Below are positions 1 to 8,478 of a stretch of DNA of 64,000 nucleotides, in pieces (within the stretch, counting starts at the first letter, position 1; each line of letters opens with the position of its first letter). Origin of the DNA: Capnocytophaga ochracea DSM 7271 (GTDB lineage Bacteria > Bacteroidota > Bacteroidia > Flavobacteriales > Flavobacteriaceae); assembly GCF_000023285.1 (NCBI RefSeq), contig NC_013162.1, positions 1,280,501-1,344,500 of the forward strand, written 5' to 3'. The notes under the pieces were generated by a model that did not search any database, was not told the DNA's origin, and worked only from the letters and a program-made list of their open reading frames with translations. Made by a program: the position numbers and the translations under genes.

Positions 1-924
1 GTGATGATTGCCCGCAATATTGAGAATTGGAAAGAACGCCTAATCACCATACTTGTTACTCCGTTTATGACCTGTTCGGCACGTTTGCCCGTATATCTCA
101 TCATCATTAACTTGGTAATCCCAGACGGTGATTTTTGCTGGATTAGCTATAAAGCGTGGACGTTCTTTGCGATGTACTTTTTGGGCTTTGCGGTAGCTTT
201 GCTATCGGCTTTCATCTTAGACAAAGTACTGAAGATGCACAAGAACAGCAGTTTCTTTATCGCAGAAATTCCCGATTATAAAATTCCGCTTTTGCGCAAT
301 GTATGCCTCACTGTATACGAGAAGACCAAAGGCTTTGTAGTAGGAGCGGGGAAGTTCATTTTAGCAATTTCGATACTTTTGTGGTTCTTAGGGTCTCACG
401 GAGTAGGAGAAAAGTACAACAGCATAGAGGCTACTGCCGAGCAGTTGGCACAAACTCACCAGTGGACAGCCGAGCAGAAAGCACATTACATAGAAGCCCA
501 AAGTCTTGAGTACTCGTTTTTGGGTTACATAGGCAAAGGGATAGAGCCCGTATTTCGTCCGCTGGGCTACGATTGGAAAATCAGTATAGGGGTAGTAGCC
601 TCGTTTGCAGCGCGAGAGGTGTTCATTAGTACCCTATCAACGGTTTATAGTTTAGGAAAAGATTTGGATACCGAAGGCGAAGAGGGAGAACGTACTATCT
701 TGACAAAAATGCGCGCTGAAGTACGCCCTGATGGTACGCCTGTATACACACTCGGCACCGGTATTTCGCTCTTGCTCTATTACGCTTTTGCAATGCAGTG
801 CCTCAGCACTGTTGCCGTAGTGCGCAAAGAAACCAATAGCTGGAAATGGACAGCTATCCAATGGATATTTATGACGGGAGTTGCCTACGTGAGTGCAATG
901 CTGGCATTTATTTTAATTAGATAA
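1..924 (+). CDS. feoB: Ferrous iron transport protein B, C-terminal part (cut by window start)
   Basis: Imports Fe(II) across the inner membrane. The visible 307 residues are the polytopic C-terminal half: the gate segment TPFMTCSARLPVY (near residues 20-32) with its conserved Cys, and a second gate-like stretch with AAREVFISTLSTVY, followed by hydrophobic helices to the end. The N-terminal G domain lies before the window, so the reading frame is open at base 1 and no start is claimed; the GTG/ATG at the edge is internal. The next gene is 189 bp away on the same strand after a GC-rich repeat-derived spacer. Family assignment is firm; which iron regulator controls it cannot be seen. Confidence 0.95.
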   Translation: MMIARNIENWKERLITILVTPFMTCSARLPVYLIIINLVIPDGDFCWISYKAWTFFAMYFLGFAVALLSAFILDKVLKMHKNSSFFIAEIPDYKIPLLRNVCLTVYEKTKGFVVGAGKFILAISILLWFLGSHGVGEKYNSIEATAEQLAQTHQWTAEQKAHYIEAQSLEYSFLGYIGKGIEPVFRPLGYDWKISIGVVASFAAREVFISTLSTVYSLGKDLDTEGEEGERTILTKMRAEVRPDGTPVYTLGTGISLLLYYAFAMQCLSTVAVVRKETNSWKWTAIQWIFMTGVAYVSAMLAFILIR

Positions 925-1113
925 TCCTCTCCCCGTTCTCACATACCCAACTGCGATCCCTCGTTGGCTACTCCCGAGGAGAGGGGCAAGCTAAAAAGAG
1001 AGAGGAAGTAAAATTATAAAAGTAACAAACAATATAAAGAATAAATTCCCTTTTACGGATTTCCTCCTCCCCTCCCTTTTGGGGAGGGGGAGAACGGAGG
1101 GGGTGAGGAACTT
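925..1113. repeat. Short GC-rich repeat fragments between feoB and the patatin gene
   Basis: This spacer holds a fragment reading CTCCCCGTTCTCACATACCC with GGCTACTCCCGAGGAGAGGGG after it, and a second G/C-rich inverted stretch at about 1065-1105 (CCTCCCCTCCC / GGGGAGGGGGAG). Related fragments (CACATACCCAGCT...GCTGGCTAC, CCTCCCCCTAGCCCCCT...) recur in the intergenic gaps near 8.6, 46.6 and 54.0 kb. They can fold as hairpins and may end feoB transcription, but no clean U-tract follows. Confidence 0.5.
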
Positions 1114-1869
1114 ATGAAGTTAGGTTTAGTATTTTCAGGAGGCGGGGTGCGCGCTTTGGCACACGCTGGATTGTTAAAGGCTTTGGAAGAAAAAGGCTTG
1201 CAACCCTCAATTATTTCGGGTACCAGTGGTGGAGCACTCATTGGGGCACTCTACGCTTGTGGGGTAAAGCCCGAGGATATGGTGCATTTTTTTAAGGAAA
1301 CACCTGTGTTCAAATGGTCGATGCTCACTTTTAAAAAAGTGGGATTAGTAGATAGTGCTAAATATACCAAGTTCTTTAAAAAACAATTCCAATGTCCGAC
1401 TTTTGAAGACTTGCGATTGCCCTTAGTGGTAACAGCTACCAATCTGCTGAATGGTAAAGTACAGTATTTTAGCAAAGGAGAGCTCATTCAGCCCCTCATT
1501 GCATCGTCGGCATTACCGCCTTACTTCTCACCGGTGAGAATAGGAGACAGTTTATATTGCGACGGGGGACTGCTGAACAACTTCCCCATAGAACCCCTCA
1601 AAGACCGATGTGATAGAATTATAGGGAGCTTTGTGAATCCGCTAGAAACGATTACCGAGAAGGAACTCAGCAACTCGTTCCAGTTTATGCAACGGATTTA
1701 CAACATCACTATGGATGGCAATTATAACCGCAAGTTCAAAAAATGTGACCACTTGCTACTACATAATCTCAGCAATGTAGGCGTACTCGATACTAAAATG
1801 CTCGATCACGCCTTCGAATATGGATACGAACAAACAATTACCAAATTAGCTAATTTGTCAGTTAGCTAA
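1114..1869 (+). CDS. Patatin-like phospholipase family protein
   Basis: Predicted serine acyl hydrolase of the patatin fold (RssA-like subgroup). Residues 9-13 form the oxyanion-hole GGGxR motif, the nucleophile is Ser38 in GTSGG (GxSxG), and Asp150 in the DGG motif completes the Ser-Asp dyad. At 251 residues it is a stand-alone domain with no signal peptide, so it is probably cytoplasmic or membrane-peripheral. The substrate (lipid or acyl ester) cannot be deduced. The last eight or so codons overlap an 8-bp-period repeat array (1842-1873), so the C-terminal tail appears to be made from repeat DNA. Confidence 0.88.
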   Translation: MKLGLVFSGGGVRALAHAGLLKALEEKGLQPSIISGTSGGALIGALYACGVKPEDMVHFFKETPVFKWSMLTFKKVGLVDSAKYTKFFKKQFQCPTFEDLRLPLVVTATNLLNGKVQYFSKGELIQPLIASSALPPYFSPVRIGDSLYCDGGLLNNFPIEPLKDRCDRIIGSFVNPLETITEKELSNSFQFMQRIYNITMDGNYNRKFKKCDHLLLHNLSNVGVLDTKMLDHAFEYGYEQTITKLANLSVS

Positions 1870-1873
1870 TGAG
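1842..1873 (-). repeat. Octamer repeat array overlapping the 3' end of the patatin gene
   Basis: Four 8-bp units in phase: CAAATTAG, CTAATTTG, TCAGTTAG, CTAATGAG. This is the same unit family as the intergenic octamer arrays elsewhere in the window. Here it covers the final coding codons and the stop codon. Confidence 0.6.
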
Positions 1874-1916
1874 TAGGGGCAACATTGACAAATTGGTAAA
1901 TTAAGACATTAACTTT

Positions 1917-2516
1917 ATGAGTGAAATTTCTAAAATTCTGTTCTTGGTATCGGATAGTTTGCTGATACCCGACATTATCGTACTCTTGGTACTTTTTGTG
2001 CGCGCTTTATTATTGGTAGGTAGTTTCTACAATCGCATCATCACTAAATACAAAAACGACAAACAGTTGAATGAAGCCATCAGGACGCTCACACCCGAAA
2101 GCGCAGAACAGCTTAAAGCCCTATTGCCCGCACGCGATAATGCTCTTTACACCCAATACTTGCGTGATATTCTTAGTCATATACCCGACGAGGCATATTA
2201 CGACTATATGATTTCCAACTTCGAGAATGAAGGCGAAAAAGACATAGCCACCTCCAAGCTGTTGGCGAAAGTAGGTCCCGTTTTAGGGCTCATCGGTACG
2301 CTTATTGCTATGAGTCCGGCACTTACGGGGCTCTCCACCGGAGACATTTCAAAGATGGCGAGTAATATGCAAGTGGTATTTGCCACCACCGTTGTAGGCT
2401 TAGTGATTAGTTTAGTAGGGTTGGTAACTTTGCAGTTCAAACAACGCTGGTATAGCAAAGAAATCAACAACCTTGAATATGTAAGTAGAGTATTAACTCA
2501 ACCCGCAAGACAATGA
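1917..2516 (+). CDS. MotA/TolQ/ExbB proton channel family protein
   Basis: Predicted inner-membrane proton-channel subunit that would energise a partner with proton motive force. It has an N-terminal membrane segment (about residues 17-40), a cytoplasmic loop, and the family-typical pair of helices starting at GPVLGLIGTLIAM (about 120) and ending near 175. It is 199 residues, short as for ExbB-type proteins. The stop overlaps the start of the DUF2149 gene by 4 bp, indicating translational coupling. In Porphyromonas hmu loci a similar channel/DUF2149 pair follows a CobN-like protein and a haem receptor; here those partners are absent nearby. Confidence 0.82.
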   Translation: MSEISKILFLVSDSLLIPDIIVLLVLFVRALLLVGSFYNRIITKYKNDKQLNEAIRTLTPESAEQLKALLPARDNALYTQYLRDILSHIPDEAYYDYMISNFENEGEKDIATSKLLAKVGPVLGLIGTLIAMSPALTGLSTGDISKMASNMQVVFATTVVGLVISLVGLVTLQFKQRWYSKEINNLEYVSRVLTQPARQ

Positions 2517-2860
2517 AGACAAACCGACGCATATCCCGACTCAAAGACGATGATGCCGACCCGCTAAGTGTAGTGGTAAACCTCTTTGACGTGGCGATGG
2601 TCTTTGCCGTTGCCTTAATGGTATCGATGGTGATGAACCTGAATATGGCAGATTTCTTTTCGGGTGAAGATTTTACCATTGTAAAGAAGAAAGGTGATGA
2701 TATGGAAATCCTTCGTCGTGAAGGGCAGAAAATCACTAAATATAAAACAGTAGAAGGTGCAACCCCCGATGCTTCTACCACTCAGAAAAAAGGTAAACGT
2801 CTCGGGGTAATGTACGAAACCGAGAATGGCGAAACTATATTATTACCTGATGAAGAATAA
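2513..2860 (+). CDS. DUF2149 family protein, partner of the ExbB-like channel
   Basis: Small protein of 115 residues with the DUF2149 hallmark DPLSVVVNLFDVAMVFAVAL (residues about 16-35), a single hydrophobic helix, and a hydrophilic C-terminal region likely in the periplasm. That topology (one N-terminal helix after an Asp-containing start) resembles ExbD/TolR. It starts inside the stop of the preceding channel gene. I infer that the two form an energising complex, with DUF2149 in the ExbD role; the energised partner is unknown in this window. Confidence 0.75.
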   Translation: MKTNRRISRLKDDDADPLSVVVNLFDVAMVFAVALMVSMVMNLNMADFFSGEDFTIVKKKGDDMEILRREGQKITKYKTVEGATPDASTTQKKGKRLGVMYETENGETILLPDEE

Positions 2861-2890
2861 ACATAAATAAACCCTATTAAAAAATTAAAT

Positions 2891-4045
2891 ATGAAAAAGT
2901 TTCTCATTAATTTCGTTGTTGTACTGCTACTACTCATAGGAACCCTTTACGTGGCGGGCTATGGATATATTCTCAAAGCAGTAGTGGTGGTCTACGGCAC
3001 GGGGCATACTACTACTTTCCTTGATGATTATACCTATTTTGACAATCGTACAATTGCTAAAAGTCCTACTCCTCAGCCTTGGCCACTTTCAGCGGATTAC
3101 AACAAAATACCCGAAACCCCCGAGTTACAAAATGCTCACAAGAAATACGGAACGGTAGCTTTCCTTATCATCAAAGGTGATAGTATATGGCACGAACAGT
3201 ATTTTGAAGGCTATAATACTGAGAGCAAGAGCAATTCGTTTTCTATGGCAAAGAGTTATGTCTCGGCGCTCTTGGGTAAGGCTATTGCCGATGGTTATAT
3301 CAAGAGTCTCGACCAAAAAGTAAGCGATTTCTTTCCTGAGTACAAAAAAGGCTTCGGAGCTCAGCTTACGGTAGGCGACCTCTCGTCTATGGCATCAGGG
3401 CTTGACTGGGACGAGGCGTATTACAATCCGTTTTCTATTACCACACGTGCTTATTTTGATAAACATTTTAGAGAAAAGATGCTCCAACTGAGGATTGTTT
3501 CTCCTCCTGGGAAAGCCTATAAATACCTCAGTGGGAATACTTTCCTTTTGGGAATGGTATTGGAGAAAGCTACAAAGAAGACCCTTACTCAGTATCTCAC
3601 TGAGAGCTTATGGCAACCGATGGGTTGTGAGAGCGATGCTCTTTGGCAATTAGACAGTAAAGAAAGCGGACTCGAAAAAGCGTATTGTTGTATTGCTTCG
3701 AATGCACGTGATTTTGCCCGCCTCGGGAAACTCTATCGAGATAATGGTAAGTGGAATGGCAAACAGCTATTAGACTCTACTTTTGTGGCGACTTCCGTAC
3801 AACCGCGCTTTGCCGAGAGTCCAGAATACGGCTATGGTTGGTGGTTATTAGACTATAAAGATACCCATTTCTTTATGATGCGCGGACATTTGGGACAATA
3901 CGTAATTGTAAATCCTACTGATAAAGTCATCATTGTGCGTTTAGGACATCGCACTGCTGATACCTCTCCTGAAGGCAGTAAGTTTACACAAGACATTTAT
4001 GATTATATAGATGAGGCATATAAGGTTTTAGGTGTTAGAGGGTAG
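2891..4045 (+). CDS. Serine hydrolase, beta-lactamase class C / PBP4-like fold
   Basis: Predicted DD-peptidase-like or esterase-like hydrolase anchored by an N-terminal hydrophobic segment (residues 5-25), so probably periplasmic. The nucleophile motif SxxK is SMAK at residues 118-121, and a Tyr-containing second motif is at YLSGN (about 218). The C-terminal region has GYGWWLLD and a His-Gly stretch (RGHLGQY) where this family has its third motif. At 384 residues it is a normal family length. It starts 30 bp after the DUF2149 gene. Its natural substrate cannot be told from sequence. Confidence 0.85.
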   Translation: MKKFLINFVVVLLLLIGTLYVAGYGYILKAVVVVYGTGHTTTFLDDYTYFDNRTIAKSPTPQPWPLSADYNKIPETPELQNAHKKYGTVAFLIIKGDSIWHEQYFEGYNTESKSNSFSMAKSYVSALLGKAIADGYIKSLDQKVSDFFPEYKKGFGAQLTVGDLSSMASGLDWDEAYYNPFSITTRAYFDKHFREKMLQLRIVSPPGKAYKYLSGNTFLLGMVLEKATKKTLTQYLTESLWQPMGCESDALWQLDSKESGLEKAYCCIASNARDFARLGKLYRDNGKWNGKQLLDSTFVATSVQPRFAESPEYGYGWWLLDYKDTHFFMMRGHLGQYVIVNPTDKVIIVRLGHRTADTSPEGSKFTQDIYDYIDEAYKVLGVRG

Positions 4046-4077
4046 TAGAGCGATGAGACTTTAAATTAATAGTAAAA

Positions 4078-4797
4078 ATGCTTAACAAGATTAATCTTGA
4101 AGATATTCTCTTCTTAGACATAGAAACGGTACCACTCTATGAACAACACGCTGAGCTTTCGGTTTTAGAACAAGAACTGTGGGAGGAAAAGACACGATAT
4201 CAGCGGAAAGATGAGTTTACTGCTGAAGAATTTTACGACCGTGCAGGTATTTGGGCGGAGTTTGGTAAGATTGTATGTATATCAGTAGGCTACTTTTCTT
4301 TTCGGTATCAGCAACGCACTTTTAGGGTTACCTCGTTTGTGGGAGAGGAAGAAGTGTTGTTAAAAGATTTTGTACGTTTGGTAGAAGAACACTTTTCACG
4401 CGCTAATAAATTGTTTTGTGCTCATAACGGCAAAGAGTTTGACTTTCCTTACCTTTCGCGACGTATGATTATCAATGGTATTCCTATTCCTCAAAAACTA
4501 CAGCTCTTTGGTAAGAAACCTTGGGAAATTCCGCATCTCGATACTCTTGAACTATGGAAATTTGGCGATTATAAACACTTCACTTCGCTGAAGCTCTTGG
4601 CTCATATTTTGGGCATTCCTTCGCCTAAGGACGATATTAATGGTAGCGAAGTGCGTGATGTGTTCTACAATGAAGGCGATGTAGATCGCATCGCTACTTA
4701 TTGTGAAAAAGATACTATTACAGTAGCCCAAATACTGCTACGTTTCCGGAACGAAGAGCTTCTAACCGATGATGAAATCCTAATTGTAGGGCATTAA
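4078..4797 (+). CDS. Predicted 3'-5' exonuclease (PolB-like, RNase H fold)
   Basis: Predicted DnaQ-like exonuclease of the PolB-type family. Exo I is LFLDIETVP (Asp14/Glu16 region), Exo II is in CAHNGKEFDFPYLSRR (about 123-138), and Exo III is the YCEKD segment near the end, where Asp is the metal ligand. 239 residues with no other domain. It lies 32 bp after the serine hydrolase, on the same strand, and converges on tsaB. Its DNA or RNA role is not established for stand-alone members. Confidence 0.85.
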   Translation: MLNKINLEDILFLDIETVPLYEQHAELSVLEQELWEEKTRYQRKDEFTAEEFYDRAGIWAEFGKIVCISVGYFSFRYQQRTFRVTSFVGEEEVLLKDFVRLVEEHFSRANKLFCAHNGKEFDFPYLSRRMIINGIPIPQKLQLFGKKPWEIPHLDTLELWKFGDYKHFTSLKLLAHILGIPSPKDDINGSEVRDVFYNEGDVDRIATYCEKDTITVAQILLRFRNEELLTDDEILIVGH

Positions 4798-4806
4798 CTT
4801 TTACTT

Positions 4807-5442
4807 CTATTTTAAATACTGAGGTTCAAAATAAGCAATATCTTCAAAGTCTTGTTTTGTATATTTTTCTATAGCAAACGGAAGCATATCTTTTGCCTCA
4901 GGAAAGGCATTGGGTATAAATACAGCATTAGGATGCTTACAGATAGTAGCAAACTTCGTACTGCCATCACCTAAAAAAGTTACTTTACCCCTATTTAGTT
5001 CTTCTTGATAACTATGCTCATCGAGGATTTTAGCTTCAGTGGGACTCACAAACTGATAAGCACTATTAAACACAGCACTATACACCTCCATACGGCGAGC
5101 ATCGAGCATAGGGATAATACAATTACCCTGAGCTTGGTGAGCGAGGATTTGCAAGGTAGGAATAGCAATTAAAGGTTTCTCCAAAGCAAAACAAAGACCC
5201 TTGGCACTAGCAATACCAATGCGCAAACCTGTATAAGAGCCTGCACCTGCACTTACGGCTATAGCATCAACCGCAGAAAGAGGCAAGGAGGCTTGTTGCA
5301 TTACGTCTTCAATGAAGAGATGTAAGTTTTCGGAATGGGTAAACTTGCCTGCATTCTCAGATTTTTCTGCAAGAATATGATTGTCTTTTGATAGGGCTAC
5401 CGAGCAATTGAGCCCTGAAGTTTCTATGTGAAGGATAATCAT
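4807..5442 (-). CDS. tsaB: tRNA threonylcarbamoyladenosine biosynthesis protein TsaB
   Basis: Partner of TsaD/TsaE in making the t6A modification of ANN-decoding tRNAs. The ASKHA-fold start MIILHIETSG, the GAGSYTGLRIG loop (about residues 65-75) and the DARRMEVY motif (about 113) are typical. I place the start at the ATG at 5442-5440 rather than a TTG at 5460, because the conserved core begins exactly at MIILHIETS. It is the last gene of a minus-strand set (hypothetical-rsmI-tsaB), 51 bp after rsmI. Confidence 0.93.
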   Translation of the reverse strand: MIILHIETSGLNCSVALSKDNHILAEKSENAGKFTHSENLHLFIEDVMQQASLPLSAVDAIAVSAGAGSYTGLRIGIASAKGLCFALEKPLIAIPTLQILAHQAQGNCIIPMLDARRMEVYSAVFNSAYQFVSPTEAKILDEHSYQEELNRGKVTFLGDGSTKFATICKHPNAVFIPNAFPEAKDMLPFAIEKYTKQDFEDIAYFEPQYLK

Positions 5443-5493
5443 TTTTGTTGTATTTTTCAACTTAGGGGGAATGTGTGACGCAAAAGCGACTGT

Positions 5494-6171
5494 TTATTTT
5501 TCACTTTTCCCAGAAACAATAAGAACTATTTCTCCTTTGATATTTTTGTCTTTATAGTGGTCAAACAGTTGTTGGAGGGTGCCACGTTGGGTCTCTTCGT
5601 GTAGTTTAGTGAGCTCACGTGAGAGACTCGCAGGACGGTCGGTACCGAAAGTGGTGATAAAGTCAGTGAGGGTTTTGAGCAATTTATGCGGGGAGATGTA
5701 GAAAATCATCGTTTTGGTTTCAGTTGTGAGTTGAGAGAGGCGTGTTTGTCGTCCTTTTTTATCGGGAAGGAAGCCTTCGAAGGTAAAACGGTCGTTAGGC
5801 AAACCACTGTTTACCAAGGCAGGCACAAAGGCTGTAGCTCCTGGTAAGCATTCTACATCTACTCCCTCAGTAAGGCAAGCACGTGTAAGCAAGAAGCCGG
5901 GATCGGAAATGGCAGGTGTTCCTGCATCGGTGATGAGTGCTACGGTAGTACCCCCTTTGATGCGCTGTACCCAACCATCTACCACTTTGTGCTCGTTGAA
6001 CAGGTGGTAACTCTGCATAGGAGTATGGATATCGTAGTGTTTGAGAAGCTTACTACTGGTGCGCGTATCTTCGGCTAAGATGATATCAACCTCTTTGAGC
6101 AAACGAAGTGCTCGCAAGGTTATATCTTCGAGATTGCCTATGGGGGTAGGAATGAGATAGAGTTTGCTCAT
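5494..6171 (-). CDS. rsmI: 16S rRNA (cytidine(1402)-2'-O)-methyltransferase RsmI
   Basis: SAM-dependent methyltransferase of the tetrapyrrole-methylase fold that 2'-O-methylates C1402 of 16S rRNA. It opens with the diagnostic LYLIPTPIGNLEDITLRAL, then EDTRTSSKLL (about 35-45), the SAM-binding TDAGTPAISDPG loop (about 82-93) and GLPNDRFTFEGFLP (about 120). At 225 residues it lacks the C-terminal extension of the longer enterobacterial forms. Its ATG shares one base with the preceding gene's stop (TAATG), so translation is coupled. Confidence 0.95.
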   Translation of the reverse strand: MSKLYLIPTPIGNLEDITLRALRLLKEVDIILAEDTRTSSKLLKHYDIHTPMQSYHLFNEHKVVDGWVQRIKGGTTVALITDAGTPAISDPGFLLTRACLTEGVDVECLPGATAFVPALVNSGLPNDRFTFEGFLPDKKGRQTRLSQLTTETKTMIFYISPHKLLKTLTDFITTFGTDRPASLSRELTKLHEETQRGTLQQLFDHYKDKNIKGEIVLIVSGKSEK

Positions 6172-7043
6172 TACACTTCAAAGCGTTTGAGAAGGAGAGA
6201 AAGGAAGCGTTCTTCGTATTCCTCTTTGTCTTTCCAATAGTTGTAAGTAGGTTTTATTTCTTGTTCTAAGTATAAAACAGCATCTTGCATTGTATTGAGT
6301 TCTCCGATATGTTTTACAACTTTGTTATATTCGCTTTCACTACCAAGGAAGAGTTTTTGTATAAAAGCCAATTTATCATTTAAACCTATTTGAGCATTTT
6401 TACCTAACTTATCGTTAAGAGATTGTACGGGTTTTATATTCTCATCAGTTTCTTTTCTATCGAATACTGTGTTCTTAGACTGAGAGATAAACTCTTCTAA
6501 GGAAGGGGATTGCTTTAAGATACGTTGTTCATCGGTGTACTGAGGTTGCTCAATAAACTGTTCGGGCTGTGTTACTTGCTGAGGTTGCTCGATTGCAAAA
6601 TCTATTTGAGATGTTTCTACTCTTTTGGGTTGTTCCACAGGTACTGCCCATTCGGGTTCGGGCTGGCGTACATCTACTTGGGGTTGCGCTATTTTTGTAG
6701 TTTGTTTTTGAACGGGTTTTGGTTCCATTGCTACAAACGAAGCTTTTTCTTTTGTTTGTCCTTTAGCAGCAATAGGTTGCACTTCGGTAGCTTCTACTTT
6801 GATGTCGAAAATATCTTTTTCTTGATTTTCATCAATGAAATTGGATACTTTTTTCATCATTGAGTTTTTTCGGTTTTCATTAGCACCTAAGTCTTGATAA
6901 TATTTATCAACGAAACTCAATATAGTGATTTTTTCAGCTAATTTATGAGCCTGTCTATTGAGTTCTATGAGGTTAAGTTTCCCTTGTTTAGCAATAATTT
7001 CGGTAGCGAGAGCTACTAAACTTTGTTCTAATTCTTCTTTCAT
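6171..7043 (-). CDS. Hypothetical protein with Gln/Pro-rich linker
   Basis: I do not recognise a named family. The 290 residues split into an N-terminal helical part (1-75), a low-complexity linker rich in Gln, Pro, Glu and Thr (about 85-190, with repeated EQPQ/VEQP pieces), and a C-terminal helical domain (about 195-290, from SLNDKLGKNAQIGLNDKLAF to the end) that looks conserved in style. No signal peptide or membrane helix. It heads the rsmI-tsaB group, and a TATCTTTG -7 element lies upstream at 7072-7079 (minus), without a good TTG partner. The Gln-rich middle suggests a flexible tether between two folded ends. Confidence 0.75.
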   Translation of the reverse strand: MKEELEQSLVALATEIIAKQGKLNLIELNRQAHKLAEKITILSFVDKYYQDLGANENRKNSMMKKVSNFIDENQEKDIFDIKVEATEVQPIAAKGQTKEKASFVAMEPKPVQKQTTKIAQPQVDVRQPEPEWAVPVEQPKRVETSQIDFAIEQPQQVTQPEQFIEQPQYTDEQRILKQSPSLEEFISQSKNTVFDRKETDENIKPVQSLNDKLGKNAQIGLNDKLAFIQKLFLGSESEYNKVVKHIGELNTMQDAVLYLEQEIKPTYNYWKDKEEYEERFLSLLLKRFEV

Positions 7044-7110
7044 AGATTGCTATTCTTTAGTTAAGATGTGGCAAAGATATAAAATATTTTTGAATAATAA
7101 AGAAATAACA

Positions 7111-7157
7111 AAAAAACAGACTGCCTCAGAAAATCTTTTTGGAGCAGTCTGTTTTTT
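7111..7157 (-). terminator. Rho-independent terminator after the aldolase gene
   Basis: A 14-bp perfect stem, AAAAAACAGACTGC (7111-7124) paired with GCAGTCTGTTTTTT (7144-7157), with a 19-nt loop. It lies just past the aldolase stop at 7162, and the minus-strand transcript ends in a U-tract. The A/T flanks are symmetrical, so it can work in both directions. Confidence 0.9.
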
Positions 7158-7161
7158 TAGA

Positions 7162-8052
7162 TTACTTAATTGAAGCTTCGTAAATACCTTCGATAGTGTG
7201 AGTTAAAGTATCGTTGAACTGAGCATCGGTTTGCTGAGCTGAGAGTCCTTCGGTAAGTGCTCTTGAGAAACTGGCGATTACGCCTTTGTTTTCGGCGAGG
7301 ATATCATTGGCTTTCTCTCTTGGGTAACCTCCTGAAAGGGCGACTACACGCACTACACGAGGGTGCTTGGTGAACTCTTTGTAGAGATTGTTAATAGTTG
7401 GCAAAGAGAGTTTGAGCATCACGTTGAAAGTATCGGGGAGGGCATCGAGGTGTTTTCTTATCTCGTCGCGCAAGATAGCTTCGGCAGGTGATTTATCGGG
7501 GATATTGATGTCTACTTCGGGCTCTATAATAGGCACGAGTCCTGCTTTTACGATTTGTTTGGCTATCTCAAACTGCTGTTTTACCACTCGTGCAATACCG
7601 TCAGGAGAGGCTTTTTTAATGACCGAACGCATTTTGGTTCCGAAGATATGGCGCTCATTGGCACGCTCTAAGAGTTCTGTAAGACCGTTTATAGGTTTCA
7701 TCAGTTGAACGCCATCGGCGTCTAAGCTTTCTAAGCCTTTATCGACTTTAAGGAAGGGGACTATATGTTTTTCTTCCCAGAGATAATCGGCGGTGTATTT
7801 ACCGTCGATTTTTCTATCCATTGTCTGTTCGAAAAGGATAGCACCGATAATTTTATGGCTGTTAAAAGCGGGGCTTTTGATGATGCGGGTACGCATTTGG
7901 TGAATGAGGTCAAACATTTGGTCTTCATTGCTATATTGGTCTTCATTCACACCGTAAAGTTTAAGGGCTTTTGGGGTACTACCGCCACTTTGGTCGAGGG
8001 CTGCGATAAAGCCCTTGCCATCTTTCATTTGTTTGAGTTGTTCTTTTTTCAT
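7162..8052 (-). CDS. fda: Fructose-bisphosphate aldolase, class I (bacterial type)
   Basis: Cleaves or forms fructose 1,6-bisphosphate in glycolysis/gluconeogenesis through a Schiff-base lysine. It begins [18 protein letters not shown] (about residues 13-30), the signature of the class I family, and carries IIEPEVDI (about 183) and the LKLSLP segment (about 220-225), which holds the likely Schiff-base Lys. At 296 residues it is a full-length bacterial class I enzyme. Single gene with its own promoter (8079-8108) and terminator (7111-7157). Confidence 0.93.
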   Translation of the reverse strand: MKKEQLKQMKDGKGFIAALDQSGGSTPKALKLYGVNEDQYSNEDQMFDLIHQMRTRIIKSPAFNSHKIIGAILFEQTMDRKIDGKYTADYLWEEKHIVPFLKVDKGLESLDADGVQLMKPINGLTELLERANERHIFGTKMRSVIKKASPDGIARVVKQQFEIAKQIVKAGLVPIIEPEVDINIPDKSPAEAILRDEIRKHLDALPDTFNVMLKLSLPTINNLYKEFTKHPRVVRVVALSGGYPREKANDILAENKGVIASFSRALTEGLSAQQTDAQFNDTLTHTIEGIYEASIK

Positions 8053-8078
8053 AGTGTGTTACTGTTTAAAAGATAGTA

Positions 8079-8108
8079 CAAAGGTACGAAATATTTTTTA
8101 ATTGACAA
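8079..8108 (-). promoter_or_regulatory. Bacteroidota-type promoter for the aldolase gene
   Basis: On the minus strand, TTG (8108-8106), a 19-nt spacer, and TACCTTTG (8086-8079), which fits TTG-N19-TAnnTTTG. It ends 26 bp before the aldolase ATG. Confidence 0.85.
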
Positions 8109-8155
8109 AAATTAATAATACTGGAAATGGTAATAATACGAGCCACACGGCGGGG

Positions 8156-8227
8156 AAAATTAGAAAATTAGCAAATTAGAAAATGAGAAAATGAGGAAAT
8201 TAGCAAATGAGAGAATTAGGAAATGAG
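8156..8227 (+). repeat. Octamer tandem array, nine in-phase units
   Basis: 72 bp made of exactly nine 8-bp units of the form NRAATKAG (AAAATTAG, CAAATTAG, AAAATGAG, GAAATTAG, AGAATTAG, GAAATGAG and so on). It is the left end of the mosaic gap 8053-8928, which otherwise holds no gene: a GTGCGAGCCGCACAGGC module near 8270, the 66-bp element at 8413-8478, GC-rich hairpins to about 8765, and further octamer-like units to about 8825. Confidence 0.85.
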
Positions 8228-8412
8228 GTGCGAGTTACAGGCTTGCGTCAGAGGAGATTAATTTTGCCAAAGGTGCGAGCCGCACAGGCAAAAACTTGGG
8301 CAAAGTGTATACCGCAAAAGTGACACATCGGAGCTATCGGAAGGAAACGGAGAAGTTCGGAAGAGGGGAGGGAGGGTTTTTGATGAAAAAAGGCTTTGAG
8401 AAGGGTGGGGGT

Positions 8413-8478
8413 AGCTTATAGAGAGCTTATAGGAAGCTTATACGAATCTTGGACGATTGGTATAGAAAGGGTATATAA
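8413..8478 (+). repeat. 66-bp dispersed element, copy 1
   Basis: Six consecutive 11-bp units: AGCTTATAGAG, AGCTTATAGGA, AGCTTATACGA, ATCTTGGACGA, TTGGTATAGAA, AGGGTATATAA. Flanked on the left by GGAAGGAAACGG and GATGAAAAAAGGCT modules and on the right by TTGACTCATAGTATAATACA, ACGGGGTTTCGAGGCGAAAG and a hairpin. Flanking genes are both minus strand. Confidence 0.92.

Noticed and set aside
5440-5460. TTG start for tsaB at 5460
   Set aside because: The conserved protein begins at the ATG at 5442; the six extra residues are not family-like.
8156-8227. The octamer arrays as CRISPR repeats
   Set aside because: Units are 8 bp, degenerate and without spacers; no cas genes are present.
8413-8478. 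The 66-bp element as a tRNA, riboswitch or hairpin small RNA
   Set aside because: No cloverleaf or strong stem is seen; the direct 11-bp phasing is a DNA-level pattern. Expression data could reopen this.
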